A DNA stretch of 64,000 bases, taken from the NCBI GenBank assembly GCA_034430175.1, contig DAOUFI010000015.1:62001-126000 (forward strand), read 5' to 3'. Source of the stretch: UBA6107 sp034430175 (GTDB lineage: Bacteria > Chloroflexota > Anaerolineae > Anaerolineales > Anaerolineaceae). The notes under the pieces are model-generated. The model made no database searches and was not told where the DNA came from. It saw only the letters and a list, made by a program, of their open reading frames with translations. Shown piece after piece: positions 33,776-41,465 of the stretch; position 1 is the stretch's first letter, and every line of letters begins with the position of its first letter. Position numbers and translations under genes: made by a program.

Positions 33776-34948
33776 TTAAATATTATTGGTTGATTCAACT
33801 TCATTCAACATGATCCGCGCGCGGGTTTTCTCTGGATCTTTGAAATGCATCATCTTGAAAAACGCATTGATCACTTCCGGATCAAAACTCCGACCCTTTT
33901 CGCATCGCAGATACTCAACTACCTGGTTTTCGGGAATGGCCTTCCGGTAGCTTCGGTCAGATCGCATGGCGTCCCATACATCTACCACACTGAATATTCG
34001 AGCTTCAATTGGAATTTCCTTACCCTTCAATCCGCGTGGATAACCCGTGCCATCCCACTTTTCATGATGACAATAAGGGATCAAAACAGCTTCAGATAAA
34101 TACGAAATATCTTTGAGCATATCGTAGGCGAAACAGGGATGTTTGTGCATGATCTTGATCTCAGACGGGGTCAATGCTCCATTCTTACACAAAATTGAAT
34201 CCGGAACAGCGATCTTCCCAATATCATGCAGCAACACTCCACGTTTGACCTGAGGAAACTTGCGAGAATCAATGTCCATGAATTTTGCCAGGCGCAGGGT
34301 CAACTCTACGACACGCATCGAATGACCCTCAGTTTCCTGGTTGCGCATTTCCAGCGCTCTCGACCAACCTTCGATGGTTTTGTCGTAAGCTTGCGACATT
34401 TGCCCCAGAATCTGCTCCAGAATAACGGTTACGCGAGTAGCAATCAACCCAATCATCAGCAGGCAAAGCGCAGAAAAATAGGAAAATGGCTCAAATGGGA
34501 AATAAAGTAGTTTATAAACCGCTGTTCCAATAATTGCCAGGATCGCCATCACCATTGATCCCTCCTTGCGGGTGATCAAGCTGGCGATCAGCGTTGGCAG
34601 GGTCAGGTAAAACATCACCTGATCCAAATGAGTGATGGGATATGCCGCAAAACTGATGAAAAAAGCGCCACATAAATACAGAAGACTTGCTGTCTGAGTC
34701 CAGTGCCGATTATTCAAGACATACAAGATCGAGAAGATACACAGTCCCACCACATCGCTGCAAATATTCGCCAATAAACCTGGTGTATGCAATTGGCTCC
34801 ATTTGATATAGTTGATGGGGATGAGGATGAGTAAAAGAGCGCAGGTGAAAATCAGGCAGGAACGAAGCGTAATCTCCTGCCGGATAACAGGCGTGAGTGT
34901 TTCATTCACAGGAAAAAGCTGGGCAATGGCGATCGGTTTTCGTCTCAT
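33776..34948 (-). CDS. Membrane HD-GYP domain phosphodiesterase
   Basis: The 390-residue protein has six predicted membrane helices (about 28-190) and a cytoplasmic HD-GYP domain (about 200-370). It shows LLHDIGKIAVPDSILCKNG (the HD motif), HPCFAYDML, PYCHHEKWDGTGYPRGLKG (HH and GYP) and VVDVWDAM. All metal-ligand positions look intact, so it may hydrolyse cyclic di-GMP or a related cyclic dinucleotide. No GGDEF or EAL protein is in the window. The membrane part could sense a signal. CAGGAG precedes the ATG by eight bases. Confidence 0.9.
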   Translation of the reverse strand: MRRKPIAIAQLFPVNETLTPVIRQEITLRSCLIFTCALLLILIPINYIKWSQLHTPGLLANICSDVVGLCIFSILYVLNNRHWTQTASLLYLCGAFFISFAAYPITHLDQVMFYLTLPTLIASLITRKEGSMVMAILAIIGTAVYKLLYFPFEPFSYFSALCLLMIGLIATRVTVILEQILGQMSQAYDKTIEGWSRALEMRNQETEGHSMRVVELTLRLAKFMDIDSRKFPQVKRGVLLHDIGKIAVPDSILCKNGALTPSEIKIMHKHPCFAYDMLKDISYLSEAVLIPYCHHEKWDGTGYPRGLKGKEIPIEARIFSVVDVWDAMRSDRSYRKAIPENQVVEYLRCEKGRSFDPEVINAFFKMMHFKDPEKTRARIMLNEVESTNNI

Positions 34949-35000
34949 CAGCGTGACTCCTGAACAATGAATGTTGGAAGCAAAGCCTGCGCAGAGACAA

Positions 35001-35041
35001 AACCACTTCCCTCTGCCTTTTTTCCACAGAAGGAAGTGGTT
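35001..35041 (-). terminator. Terminator after the first CDF gene
   Basis: A ten-base-pair stem (AACCACTTCC 35001-35010 with 35032-35041) has a 21-base loop. On the minus strand TTTTG follows. The long loop makes it moderate. Confidence 0.55.
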
Positions 35042-35067
35042 ACAAGATTCGTGCCTATGATTTTGCC

Positions 35068-35967
35068 TTAATCAACCCAGTCGTCAGGTTCGATATGGAC
35101 ATAGGCTCGATCCACATCAGGAAATTCCTGAATTTTCTTGATCACGTTGTCAGAGATCTCGTGCACTTCAACAAGTGTTTTCTTCCCATCCACGTTGATA
35201 TGCATATCGACAATCATTTTTGGGCCTGCGTAATCAGTCATAATGTGATGAACACGAATCACGCCGGGTACCTGCTCAGCAGCTTTTATATACTCATCCA
35301 TCTCTGCGCGGGAGGCCGCGCGTCCGGTTAGGAATCCCAGGTTTTCTCTCCCCACCAAATACACCTGGCGGAAGATCCAGACAGCCACGACGAAACCGGC
35401 AATTGGATCAGCCAGCGGATGGATCAGCGTGGAACCCAGTACACCCAAGAAAGCCGCTATGGAAGTGAGCACATCGCTCAGATTATCCTTGGCTGTTGTC
35501 GACAAGGTTGGACTACTAAGCTTCTTTGCGATGCGAGAAATGATGACAAACATACCCGCTTTGATCGCAGCGCTGGCTAAAAGCACATAGGTCGGCAGAT
35601 CTAAAGCCACTTTTTCACCACCAGCGATATACCGTTCGATGGCATTCCGTGCGGCTTCAAAACCCGCGAAAGCCATAGAAAGAGTGACGATCAAACCTAC
35701 CAGTGGCTCAAAACGTGAATGCCCTTGCGGATGATCGAGATCGGGCGGTTGCATGGCCATTGTTAAACCCACCACCATGAGAATGGAGTAAACCACATCA
35801 GAGATGGAATTCGCAGCATCCGCATAAATGGCAGCGCTTCCAGTGAAATATGCTACAGTTGCCTTTCCTGCGGCAAGCAGCACATTCCCGCAAATCGTTA
35901 CGATCAAGGCCGTCCGGTAAAGACTATTCTGTTCTTTTTGTGGAACATAATCACGAACCCAACGCAT
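35068..35967 (-). CDS. Cation diffusion facilitator (CDF) family metal exporter
   Basis: The 299-residue protein has six membrane helices and a cytoplasmic metal-sensing domain. YADAANSISDVVYSILMVVGL carries the DxxxD site of helix 2 and TAKDNLSDVLTSIAAFLGV the helix 5 site. The histidine pattern HIMTDYAGPKMIVDMHINVDGKKTLVEVHEI marks the C-terminal domain. It exports divalent ions such as Zn, Co, Ni, Fe or Mn. The start at 35967 is chosen from homology and a GGAGAT upstream. A 140-base structured leader precedes it, so metal-dependent control at RNA level is plausible. Confidence 0.9.
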   Translation of the reverse strand: MRWVRDYVPQKEQNSLYRTALIVTICGNVLLAAGKATVAYFTGSAAIYADAANSISDVVYSILMVVGLTMAMQPPDLDHPQGHSRFEPLVGLIVTLSMAFAGFEAARNAIERYIAGGEKVALDLPTYVLLASAAIKAGMFVIISRIAKKLSSPTLSTTAKDNLSDVLTSIAAFLGVLGSTLIHPLADPIAGFVVAVWIFRQVYLVGRENLGFLTGRAASRAEMDEYIKAAEQVPGVIRVHHIMTDYAGPKMIVDMHINVDGKKTLVEVHEISDNVIKKIQEFPDVDRAYVHIEPDDWVD

Positions 35968-36108
35968 TTCAGGTAATCTCCAAATTTCGCACCTTTGATC
36001 AGTTAACGAAAAGAACCTCATAGGCGGCCACACCAATGTGGCTGCACCTTTGAGGTTCATGCAATGATCCTGCATAGCCCGGTCGGGCTGAGTGCTCCGT
36101 CCAACCGC
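35968..36108 (-). promoter_or_regulatory. Structured 5' leader of the CDF gene, candidate metal-responsive riboswitch
   Basis: The predicted leader folds into several strong helices. AGCCC/GGGCT pairs 36076-36080 with 36085-36089. ATGCA/TGCAT pairs 36059-36063 with 36071-36075. An eight-base-pair stem (36013-36020 with 36051-36058) encloses GCCACA/TGTGGC (36027-36032 with 36037-36042). The upstream single strand contains GGACGGAGCACTCAG. The gene class suggests a metal sensor such as NiCo (czcD), but I cannot match the NiCo consensus with confidence. Confidence 0.5.
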
Positions 36109-36114
36109 AATTGC

Positions 36115-36120
36115 ATTTTA
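36115..36120 (-). promoter_or_regulatory. Extended -10 promoter for the CDF leader
   Basis: Minus strand TAAAAT (36120-36115) preceded by TGG, an extended -10 element. Transcription would begin near 36108, giving the 140-base leader. Confidence 0.55.
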
Positions 36121-36164
36121 CCACATTTTTATTTCGAAATTTCTCGTCCGACTACAAATTATGC

Positions 36165-36170
36165 TATGAT
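36165..36170 (+). promoter_or_regulatory. -10 box of the beta-domain/zinc-ribbon gene
   Basis: TATGAT ends nine bases before the ATG at 36180. No Shine-Dalgarno is visible, so the leader is at most a few bases. Confidence 0.4.
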
Positions 36171-36179
36171 AAAAAAACA

Positions 36180-37121
36180 ATGCGAAAGAGACTTTTTCTT
36201 TTAATTCTTATTCTCTCCACATTACTCGCAACGGTGATACCAGTTCAAGCGAGCGAACTGAGCATAAGCCACTTGGAAATTGACATCTGGCCGGAATATG
36301 ACCAACCCTCGGTGTTAGTAATCTTCCACGTATCGTTCTCATCTACGTCAAGTTTGCCTGCTCGGGTAAGCCTGCGCATTCCGGCATCCGCTGGCGATCC
36401 ATATTCTGTGGCCATGAAAGATCTGGATGGAATGATGTACGATCTGGAATATTCAGTTATTCCCGATGGGAATTGGAACCGTATTGAATTCGTGACATCC
36501 AGCCAGGATCTGCAGCTTGAATTCTACAAACCCTACTTCAACAAATCCAAGGTCAGCCGGGGATTCTTTTTTTCCTGGATCAGCGATTACCCGATTCAGG
36601 ATCTCTCGGTCAGTATCCAACATCCTAAGACAGCTGTGGATATGGTCATCCAACCAAATCCAGATAGGGTGATCGTAAACCCAAACGATGGATTGACGTA
36701 TTACAAGATCGATTACGGTAGTTTAGAGAAAGGGGCTTCGTTAACGGTCAGCCTCGCTTATGTAAAGACAAATGACGAACTGAGTGCCAGTATCGGTCCG
36801 GTGGAACCAGCCAGCCCATTACCCGCTCAAAGGACCATTTGGCAAAGCATCGAATCAGTCCTGCCATCGATCTGGGGAAACCGCAACCTGATGATCACCG
36901 CTGCTTTGCTTCTTTGCGCATTATTTCTCTTTGCGCTGTTACTTCTGGTGGTGCGTGGCCCAGTTCTCACCCGCCCCACCAGACACAAAGCAGAACGTGG
37001 CAACTCCAAAGCAAAGGTGGCTTCAAAAGAAGAAAAAGAGATCTATTGTTTTCAATGTGGGAAAAAAGCCCGTCCCGGCGACGTATTTTGCAGAACCTGT
37101 GGTTCTAAACTGATCGAATAA
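36180..37121 (+). CDS. Membrane protein with exported beta domain and cytoplasmic zinc ribbon
   Basis: The 313-residue protein has a signal peptide (about 1-22) and an exported beta-rich domain (about 23-215). A membrane helix (about 238-262), a basic linker and a C-terminal zinc ribbon IYCFQCGKKARPGDVFCRTCGSKL follow. I recognise no named family for the exported part. The pattern, an outer domain linked to an inner zinc ribbon, recurs in the 48764/50036 gene pair. Its position between two CDF exporters is suggestive but not proof of a metal role. Confidence 0.7.
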   Translation: MRKRLFLLILILSTLLATVIPVQASELSISHLEIDIWPEYDQPSVLVIFHVSFSSTSSLPARVSLRIPASAGDPYSVAMKDLDGMMYDLEYSVIPDGNWNRIEFVTSSQDLQLEFYKPYFNKSKVSRGFFFSWISDYPIQDLSVSIQHPKTAVDMVIQPNPDRVIVNPNDGLTYYKIDYGSLEKGASLTVSLAYVKTNDELSASIGPVEPASPLPAQRTIWQSIESVLPSIWGNRNLMITAALLLCALFLFALLLLVVRGPVLTRPTRHKAERGNSKAKVASKEEKEIYCFQCGKKARPGDVFCRTCGSKLIE

Positions 37122-37130
37122 CCCCGATGC

Positions 37131-38087
37131 TTAATTGCATCCCCCCTGACCATTCATACACGGGCAATCCTCAAACTGGATGGTCGTGTGATCTATCTTA
37201 AATTCCTTCGTAAGCATCTCTTTGATCTTTTTCATCGTCGATGGCGCTTCGCTCTCTTGTGATTGTTTCAGAACGATATGGGCGCTGAGCGCGACCGTAC
37301 CTGAACAAATGCTCCACACGTGGAGATCATGAACTGAAACCACGTCAGGGATACAGCAGAGGCTCTGGTTGATCTTAGCGATCGAAAGTCCTTCAGGAAC
37401 ACCTTCAACCAAAATACGCATCGCGCCACGTAAAACACGAAACGAACTAACCAGGATGATGATACCGATCAGAATGCTCATCAATGGGTCGATCCAGGTG
37501 ATATTCGTTAATTTAATCAATATTGCAGCCAGGATGACTCCTACTGATGAGATGGCATCTCCCAAGACATGCAAGAATGCGCTGTTCAGGTTCAGGTCTT
37601 TACGAACCGATACCTGGTCATGCTCTTCATAATCGTGGTGATCATGTTCGTTGCCACCATGTTCGTGTTGATGATCATGTCCACCCAGGATTAAAGCCAC
37701 CGCCAGGTTTACCACCAAACCGATAACGGCGATGATCAACATCTCCATGCTCTGGATCGCAACAGGCTGCAACCAGCGTTTTATGGCTTCCACCCAAATC
37801 CCAATGGCAATCACCAACAGAGATAAACCATTTACCAGCGCCGCGAACACTTCCAGGCGGTGCCAGCCATAACTATGAGCATCATCCGGAGGCAGGTTAG
37901 CTAATTTCAGAGCAATCAGGCTTAAGGCAAGCGCGAACAAGTCCATGAACACATGCGCCGCATCCGAGAGCAGCGCCAGAGATCCTGATATTAAACCTCC
38001 AATAACCTCGGCCACCAGGATTAGAGCCGTGAATACCATGGAAAAGACAAATCGTCTTTGAATTCCCTTGCTTTGATGAGCCAGCAT
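37131..38087 (-). CDS. CzcD/ZitB-like CDF zinc exporter with His-rich loop
   Basis: The 318-residue CDF protein has LLSDAAHVFMDLFALALSLIALKLA (the HxxxD site of helix 2), LHVLGDAISSVGVILAAILI (helix 5 HxxxD) and a His/Asp-rich loop HDHQHEHGGNEHDHHDYEEH at about 136-155. The loop is typical of zinc exporters. The short C-terminal domain ends CPCMNGQGGCN with extra Cys. It converges with the zinc-ribbon gene nine bases away. GAGGA precedes the ATG. Confidence 0.92.
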   Translation of the reverse strand: MLAHQSKGIQRRFVFSMVFTALILVAEVIGGLISGSLALLSDAAHVFMDLFALALSLIALKLANLPPDDAHSYGWHRLEVFAALVNGLSLLVIAIGIWVEAIKRWLQPVAIQSMEMLIIAVIGLVVNLAVALILGGHDHQHEHGGNEHDHHDYEEHDQVSVRKDLNLNSAFLHVLGDAISSVGVILAAILIKLTNITWIDPLMSILIGIIILVSSFRVLRGAMRILVEGVPEGLSIAKINQSLCCIPDVVSVHDLHVWSICSGTVALSAHIVLKQSQESEAPSTMKKIKEMLTKEFKIDHTTIQFEDCPCMNGQGGCN

Positions 38088-38105
38088 AAAATCCTCTAAT
38101 GGGGA

Positions 38106-38111
38106 ATTATA
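38106..38111 (-). promoter_or_regulatory. -10 box of the CzcD-like gene
   Basis: Minus strand TATAAT lies 18 bases before the ATG at 38087. This gives a very short leader that still contains the AGAGGA Shine-Dalgarno. Confidence 0.5.
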
Positions 38112-38133
38112 TCATCTGTGCTAATAGAAAGTA

Positions 38134-38901
38134 TTAGTCTTTGCTAATTTCGATGTCGGCTACAGAATCGACAATCGTGTCAGGACGGTAGGGGAATCGT
38201 TCCACATCTGCCCGTGTCGATACGCCGCTTAAGACCAGGATCGTTTCCAGGCCACTCATCACACCAGCCACCACATCCGTATCCATCCGGTCACCAATCA
38301 TAACAGTGTTTTCTGAATGAACTCCCAAATAACGCATGGCGCTGCGCATCATCAAGGGATTGGGTTTACCGACAAAGAAAGGTGCTTTCCCCGTTGCTTT
38401 TTCGATCAACGCAGCCATGGCGCCGGTAGCCGGGACTATCCCTGATTCAAGCGGGCCTGTCGCGTCAGGATTGGTGGCGATGAATAACGCTCCATTGTTG
38501 ATCAAGCGGATCGCCCGTGTGACACTCTCGAAATTGTAATTATTCACCTCGCCCAGAACTACATAATCAGGATCAGTATCTGTTTGCACATATCCCACGT
38601 CATGCAAAGCCTGGGTCAAACCGGTTTCACCAATGACAAAGGCAGTCCCATTCGGTCTCTGGCTCTGCAGAAACTTGGCAGTGGCAATCGCTGAGGTAAA
38701 TATATTCTCCGCCGGCACATTCAACCCCGAAGATTTCAAGCGGTGTTCAAGGTCGCGTTGAGTGTAAAGAGGATTATTCGTAAGGATAAGGAATTTACAA
38801 TCGTTTTGCTGCAAGCGGTCGATAAAGATGTCTGCCCCGGGGATCATCGATCTCCCCTTTACTAACACACCGTCCATATCGATCAGGTAATTCTTCTTCA
38901 T
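38134..38901 (-). CDS. HAD-IIA family phosphatase (NagD-like)
   Basis: The 255-residue HAD hydrolase has YLIDMDGVLVKG (nucleophile DxD, about 6-10), FLILTNN (motif II), KPNPLMMRSAMRYLG (motif III Lys) and MIGDRMDTDV (motif IV). The C2 cap and length fit the NagD/p-nitrophenylphosphatase group. Substrates are commonly nucleotide or sugar phosphates. The true substrate is unknown. The gene stands alone, divergent from the sortase. Confidence 0.9.
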   Translation of the reverse strand: MKKNYLIDMDGVLVKGRSMIPGADIFIDRLQQNDCKFLILTNNPLYTQRDLEHRLKSSGLNVPAENIFTSAIATAKFLQSQRPNGTAFVIGETGLTQALHDVGYVQTDTDPDYVVLGEVNNYNFESVTRAIRLINNGALFIATNPDATGPLESGIVPATGAMAALIEKATGKAPFFVGKPNPLMMRSAMRYLGVHSENTVMIGDRMDTDVVAGVMSGLETILVLSGVSTRADVERFPYRPDTIVDSVADIEISKD

Positions 38902-38960
38902 TTTTCATCCTTTGGTCATAATGCTTCCATTTTAGCACGAAAGAGAAACCCAAATCGGGT

Positions 38961-38966
38961 ATAATC
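38961..38966 (+). promoter_or_regulatory. -10 box of the sortase gene
   Basis: TATAAT preceded by CGGG, 31 bases before the GTG start. No clear -35 is present. Confidence 0.45.
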
Positions 38967-38997
38967 ACTCTGAAGAATCCTGAGGAAGAGGAAGATT

Positions 38998-39894
38998 GTG
39001 TCACGGCAGCGTTCGCTCGACGATCTCTCTAAAGAGGAAATCCGCCAATTGCTGGTGGAAAAAAGCCGCAAAGACCGTGACGCACGCATCGACGCCTACA
39101 AACGTAGCGGTAGAGTGCTCCCCATTCCGGTGGACAGCTCTTTAACTGGCACAAATAAGGAACCTGAATCAACGTTCGAAGCTTATCCGGTCAGACGCAA
39201 ACGTGACCGTAAACGTGAGAATTTCGACCGCTTCCTGATGTCGCTCGAAATCTTTGGCGTCATTGGTCTGGTGGTCATCTTCATCTATGGCGTTCGTTTG
39301 TTGAATAACCTTAACCAGCAGGTTTCGGAATCACTGGTGCAGCCGAGCATTACTCCTACTGCGTTATTCACCGCAGTGGTCCTGCCTGGCGGTCACACCC
39401 CTCCAGTAAATGGAAGCGAAGTGGTTTTCAATGAATCGGAGATCCCCGAACACCTGCGCCCATTAATGCAAAGTCTGGCGGATATCCCAGTACCCACGTC
39501 TAGCCCACAGCAGGCCATACGCATCCAGATTCCCGCGATCAACGTAGACGCTCCAATAGTTCAGGGAGATGGTTGGGAACAGCTTAAGAAAGGCGTTGGT
39601 CAGCATGTTGGCAGCGCGGATCCTGGCCAAACAGGCAACATGGTCCTGACAGCACACGACGATGTTTTCGGCGAGATTTTCCGTTATCTCGACCAACTGA
39701 AAAAAGGCGACCAGATCGTGATTTACACAGCAATTCGAGCGTATACTTATGTGGTTACCGGCAGCCAGGTGGTGGAGCCCACTCGCGTGGATGTTATGAA
39801 TCCCACGGACAACCCCACCCTTACCCTGATCTCCTGCTATCCATACCGGGTGGACAACAAAAGGATCATCGTCAGCGCCGAATTACAACAGTAA
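38998..39894 (+). CDS. Sortase (class D/E/F-like)
   Basis: The 298-residue protein has a basic cytoplasmic N-terminus and a membrane helix at about 83-101. The sortase barrel starts at about 160 (IRIQIPAINVDAPIVQGD). Catalytic residues are visible: TAHDD with His220, TLISCYPYR with Cys280, then Arg284 or Arg289. Sortases join sorting-signal proteins to the wall or to each other. No clear LPXTG-type substrate lies in the window. The start is GTG with GAGGAAGAGGAAG upstream. A small membrane protein gene follows 26 bases later. Confidence 0.88.
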   Translation: MSRQRSLDDLSKEEIRQLLVEKSRKDRDARIDAYKRSGRVLPIPVDSSLTGTNKEPESTFEAYPVRRKRDRKRENFDRFLMSLEIFGVIGLVVIFIYGVRLLNNLNQQVSESLVQPSITPTALFTAVVLPGGHTPPVNGSEVVFNESEIPEHLRPLMQSLADIPVPTSSPQQAIRIQIPAINVDAPIVQGDGWEQLKKGVGQHVGSADPGQTGNMVLTAHDDVFGEIFRYLDQLKKGDQIVIYTAIRAYTYVVTGSQVVEPTRVDVMNPTDNPTLTLISCYPYRVDNKRIIVSAELQQ

Positions 39895-39920
39895 AAAATC
39901 ATATCTCCAAGGAGTATGTT

Positions 39921-40130
39921 ATGGCAAACAAAAGCAAAAAACGTTCCGTTTCATCAACCCCCGCAGCAAAAACTGAAAAGAGCGTAAAACCCTCTTTAAG
40001 CAGTGGCCGTACTTTTTCGAATGAATTTAATCCCGATTACACTTTCGTCAAGCAGGATCTCAAACGGATCGCCATTCTGGCGAGTACTTTCGTTGTCATC
40101 CTGATTGCGTTATCCTTTATCCTGAAATAA
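39921..40130 (+). CDS. Small single-pass membrane protein next to the sortase
   Basis: The 69-residue protein has a Lys/Ser-rich cytoplasmic half, a conserved-looking FNPDYTFVKQDLKRI segment and one C-terminal membrane helix (about 47-67). I do not recognise the family. AAGGAG precedes the ATG at a normal distance, and the gene follows the sortase in the same direction, so it is probably co-expressed. It has no sorting signal of its own. Confidence 0.7.
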   Translation: MANKSKKRSVSSTPAAKTEKSVKPSLSSGRTFSNEFNPDYTFVKQDLKRIAILASTFVVILIALSFILK

Positions 40131-40137
40131 GCTATTC

Positions 40138-40161
40138 CCCGGTTTTAGCGGTTCAACCGGG
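40138..40161 (+). terminator. Possible hairpin between the small membrane protein and aminotransferase genes
   Basis: CCCGGTT (40138-40144) pairs with AACCGGG (40155-40161) around a ten-base loop. No T run follows, so it may be only a weak terminator or processing site. Confidence 0.35.
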
Positions 40162-40192
40162 TATATCACTAATCAGTTTCAAGGAGAGTGTT

Positions 40193-41260
40193 ATGTCCCA
40201 TATGTTTGTGCCGGGTCCCGTGGATGTGGCTCCGGAAGTATTGGCAGCGCAAGCCAAACCGATGCTCCCCCACCGCAGCAAGGATTTTGAAGAGCTTTTC
40301 CGTCGCAACGAAGAAAGAGCGAAACAACTCTTCTATACTCAATACCGCATCTTCCAGGGAGCTTGCTCCGGATCAGGTATGCAGGAAGCCGGCATCCGCA
40401 ATTTTGTCCAGCAGGATGTTCTATCATGCGTTAATGGCGCCTTTGCCCAGCGCTGGAACGATGTGGCGATTGCCAATGGCAAACAAGCCGATAAACTCGA
40501 GGTTGAATTTGGCGAAGCCATCACCCCGGAGATGCTGCGTGATGCCCTGAAAAAGAAACACTACGAGGCCGTCACAATCGTTCATAATGAGACTTCAACC
40601 GGTGTGCAGAACCCCGTTCAAGAACTGTGCAAAGTGGTACAAGAAGTCAGCCCCGATACATTGATCCTGGTGGATGCTGTTTCCTCCCTGGGCGGCGTCA
40701 AGATCGAAATGGACGCCTGGGGCATCGACTTTTTACTGACCAGCTCTCAAAAATGCCTCGCCCTACCACCCGGTCTGGCCCTGGCTTCCGCCTCCGACCG
40801 CGCCATGAAGAAAGCCGAATCCGTCTCCAACCGTGGTTGGTACTTTGACTTGCTACTGATGGAAAAACACCGAATCAAAGACTCCACCCCCATGACTCCA
40901 GCCATGGCTCTGATCTTTGCCCTCGATGTTCAGCTAGACCGCATTCTCGAAGAAGGCCTTGAAGCTCGCTTTGCACGCCACGCTGCCATGTCCAAGAAAG
41001 TGCAGGACTGGTGCATCGCCAACGGCATGGAACCCCTTGCCAAAGACCCATATCGTTCACACACCGTCGTGACGGTCAAGAATGAACTCAAGTGGGATAT
41101 CAGCGCGCTTAATAAGTTCCTGCAAACCCGTGGAATGCGCATCGCGAACGGCTACGGCAAGATCAAAGACCTGACATACCGCATCGCCACCATGGGTGAG
41201 ACATCGATGGAAGACATCGACAAACTCCTCACCGGTATGACCGATTTCATGAAGCAGTAA
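40193..41260 (+). CDS. Class V aminotransferase (alanine-glyoxylate / serine-pyruvate type)
   Basis: The 355-residue PLP enzyme begins FVPGPVDVAPEVLAAQAKPMLPHRSKDFEEL, the typical start of the AGT/SPT group. It contains ILVDAVSSLGGVKIEMDAWGIDFLLTSSQKCLALPPGLAL with the PLP-binding Lys in SSQK, and a C-terminal RIANGYGKIKDLTYRIATMG. Members transfer amino groups between serine or alanine and glyoxylate or pyruvate. Some serve as phosphoserine aminotransferase in deep lineages, which could complement the SerA-like enzyme at 27.5 kb. AAGGAGAG precedes the ATG. Confidence 0.88.
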   Translation: MSHMFVPGPVDVAPEVLAAQAKPMLPHRSKDFEELFRRNEERAKQLFYTQYRIFQGACSGSGMQEAGIRNFVQQDVLSCVNGAFAQRWNDVAIANGKQADKLEVEFGEAITPEMLRDALKKKHYEAVTIVHNETSTGVQNPVQELCKVVQEVSPDTLILVDAVSSLGGVKIEMDAWGIDFLLTSSQKCLALPPGLALASASDRAMKKAESVSNRGWYFDLLLMEKHRIKDSTPMTPAMALIFALDVQLDRILEEGLEARFARHAAMSKKVQDWCIANGMEPLAKDPYRSHTVVTVKNELKWDISALNKFLQTRGMRIANGYGKIKDLTYRIATMGETSMEDIDKLLTGMTDFMKQ

Positions 41261-41281
41261 GTGATTTAGTCACCAAACAAT

Positions 41282-41310
41282 AACAGAGCAGGCAATCTGC
41301 TCTGTTTTTT
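41282..41310 (+). terminator. Terminator of the class V aminotransferase gene
   Basis: A ten-base-pair stem (AACAGAGCAG 41282-41291 with 41297-41306) has a GCAAT loop and a run of six T. Confidence 0.92.
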
Positions 41311-41418
41311 AATTATTTTTGAGCAATCTCCCTCTTCACACCAACCACGAATTTTTTCAGCGGCTCATCGAGCCTCTTTTTACGATTTGCTGTTCATTCG
41401 TACCATTCGTGAAATTAA

Positions 41419-41449
41419 GAATCCCCCCTCATTAAACAGGGGGGGATTC
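41419..41449 (-). terminator. Terminator-like hairpin downstream of gatB
   Basis: GAATCCCCCC (41419-41428) pairs with GGGGGGATTC (about 41440-41449) around a ten-base loop. On the minus strand a T-rich stretch (TTAATTTC) follows. Confidence 0.55.
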
Positions 41450-41465
41450 GGTCTAAAAAATAAAG

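Noticed and set aside
35968..36108. Calling the CDF leader a NiCo (czcD) riboswitch outright
   Set aside because: The downstream gene fits, but I could not align the conserved NiCo segments with confidence, so it is reported only as an unassigned structured leader.
41340..41400. Possible small gene or RNA between the aminotransferase terminator and gatB
   Set aside because: The region has no ribosome binding site, promoter or open frame of note. It is bounded by two hairpins and looks like plain spacer.
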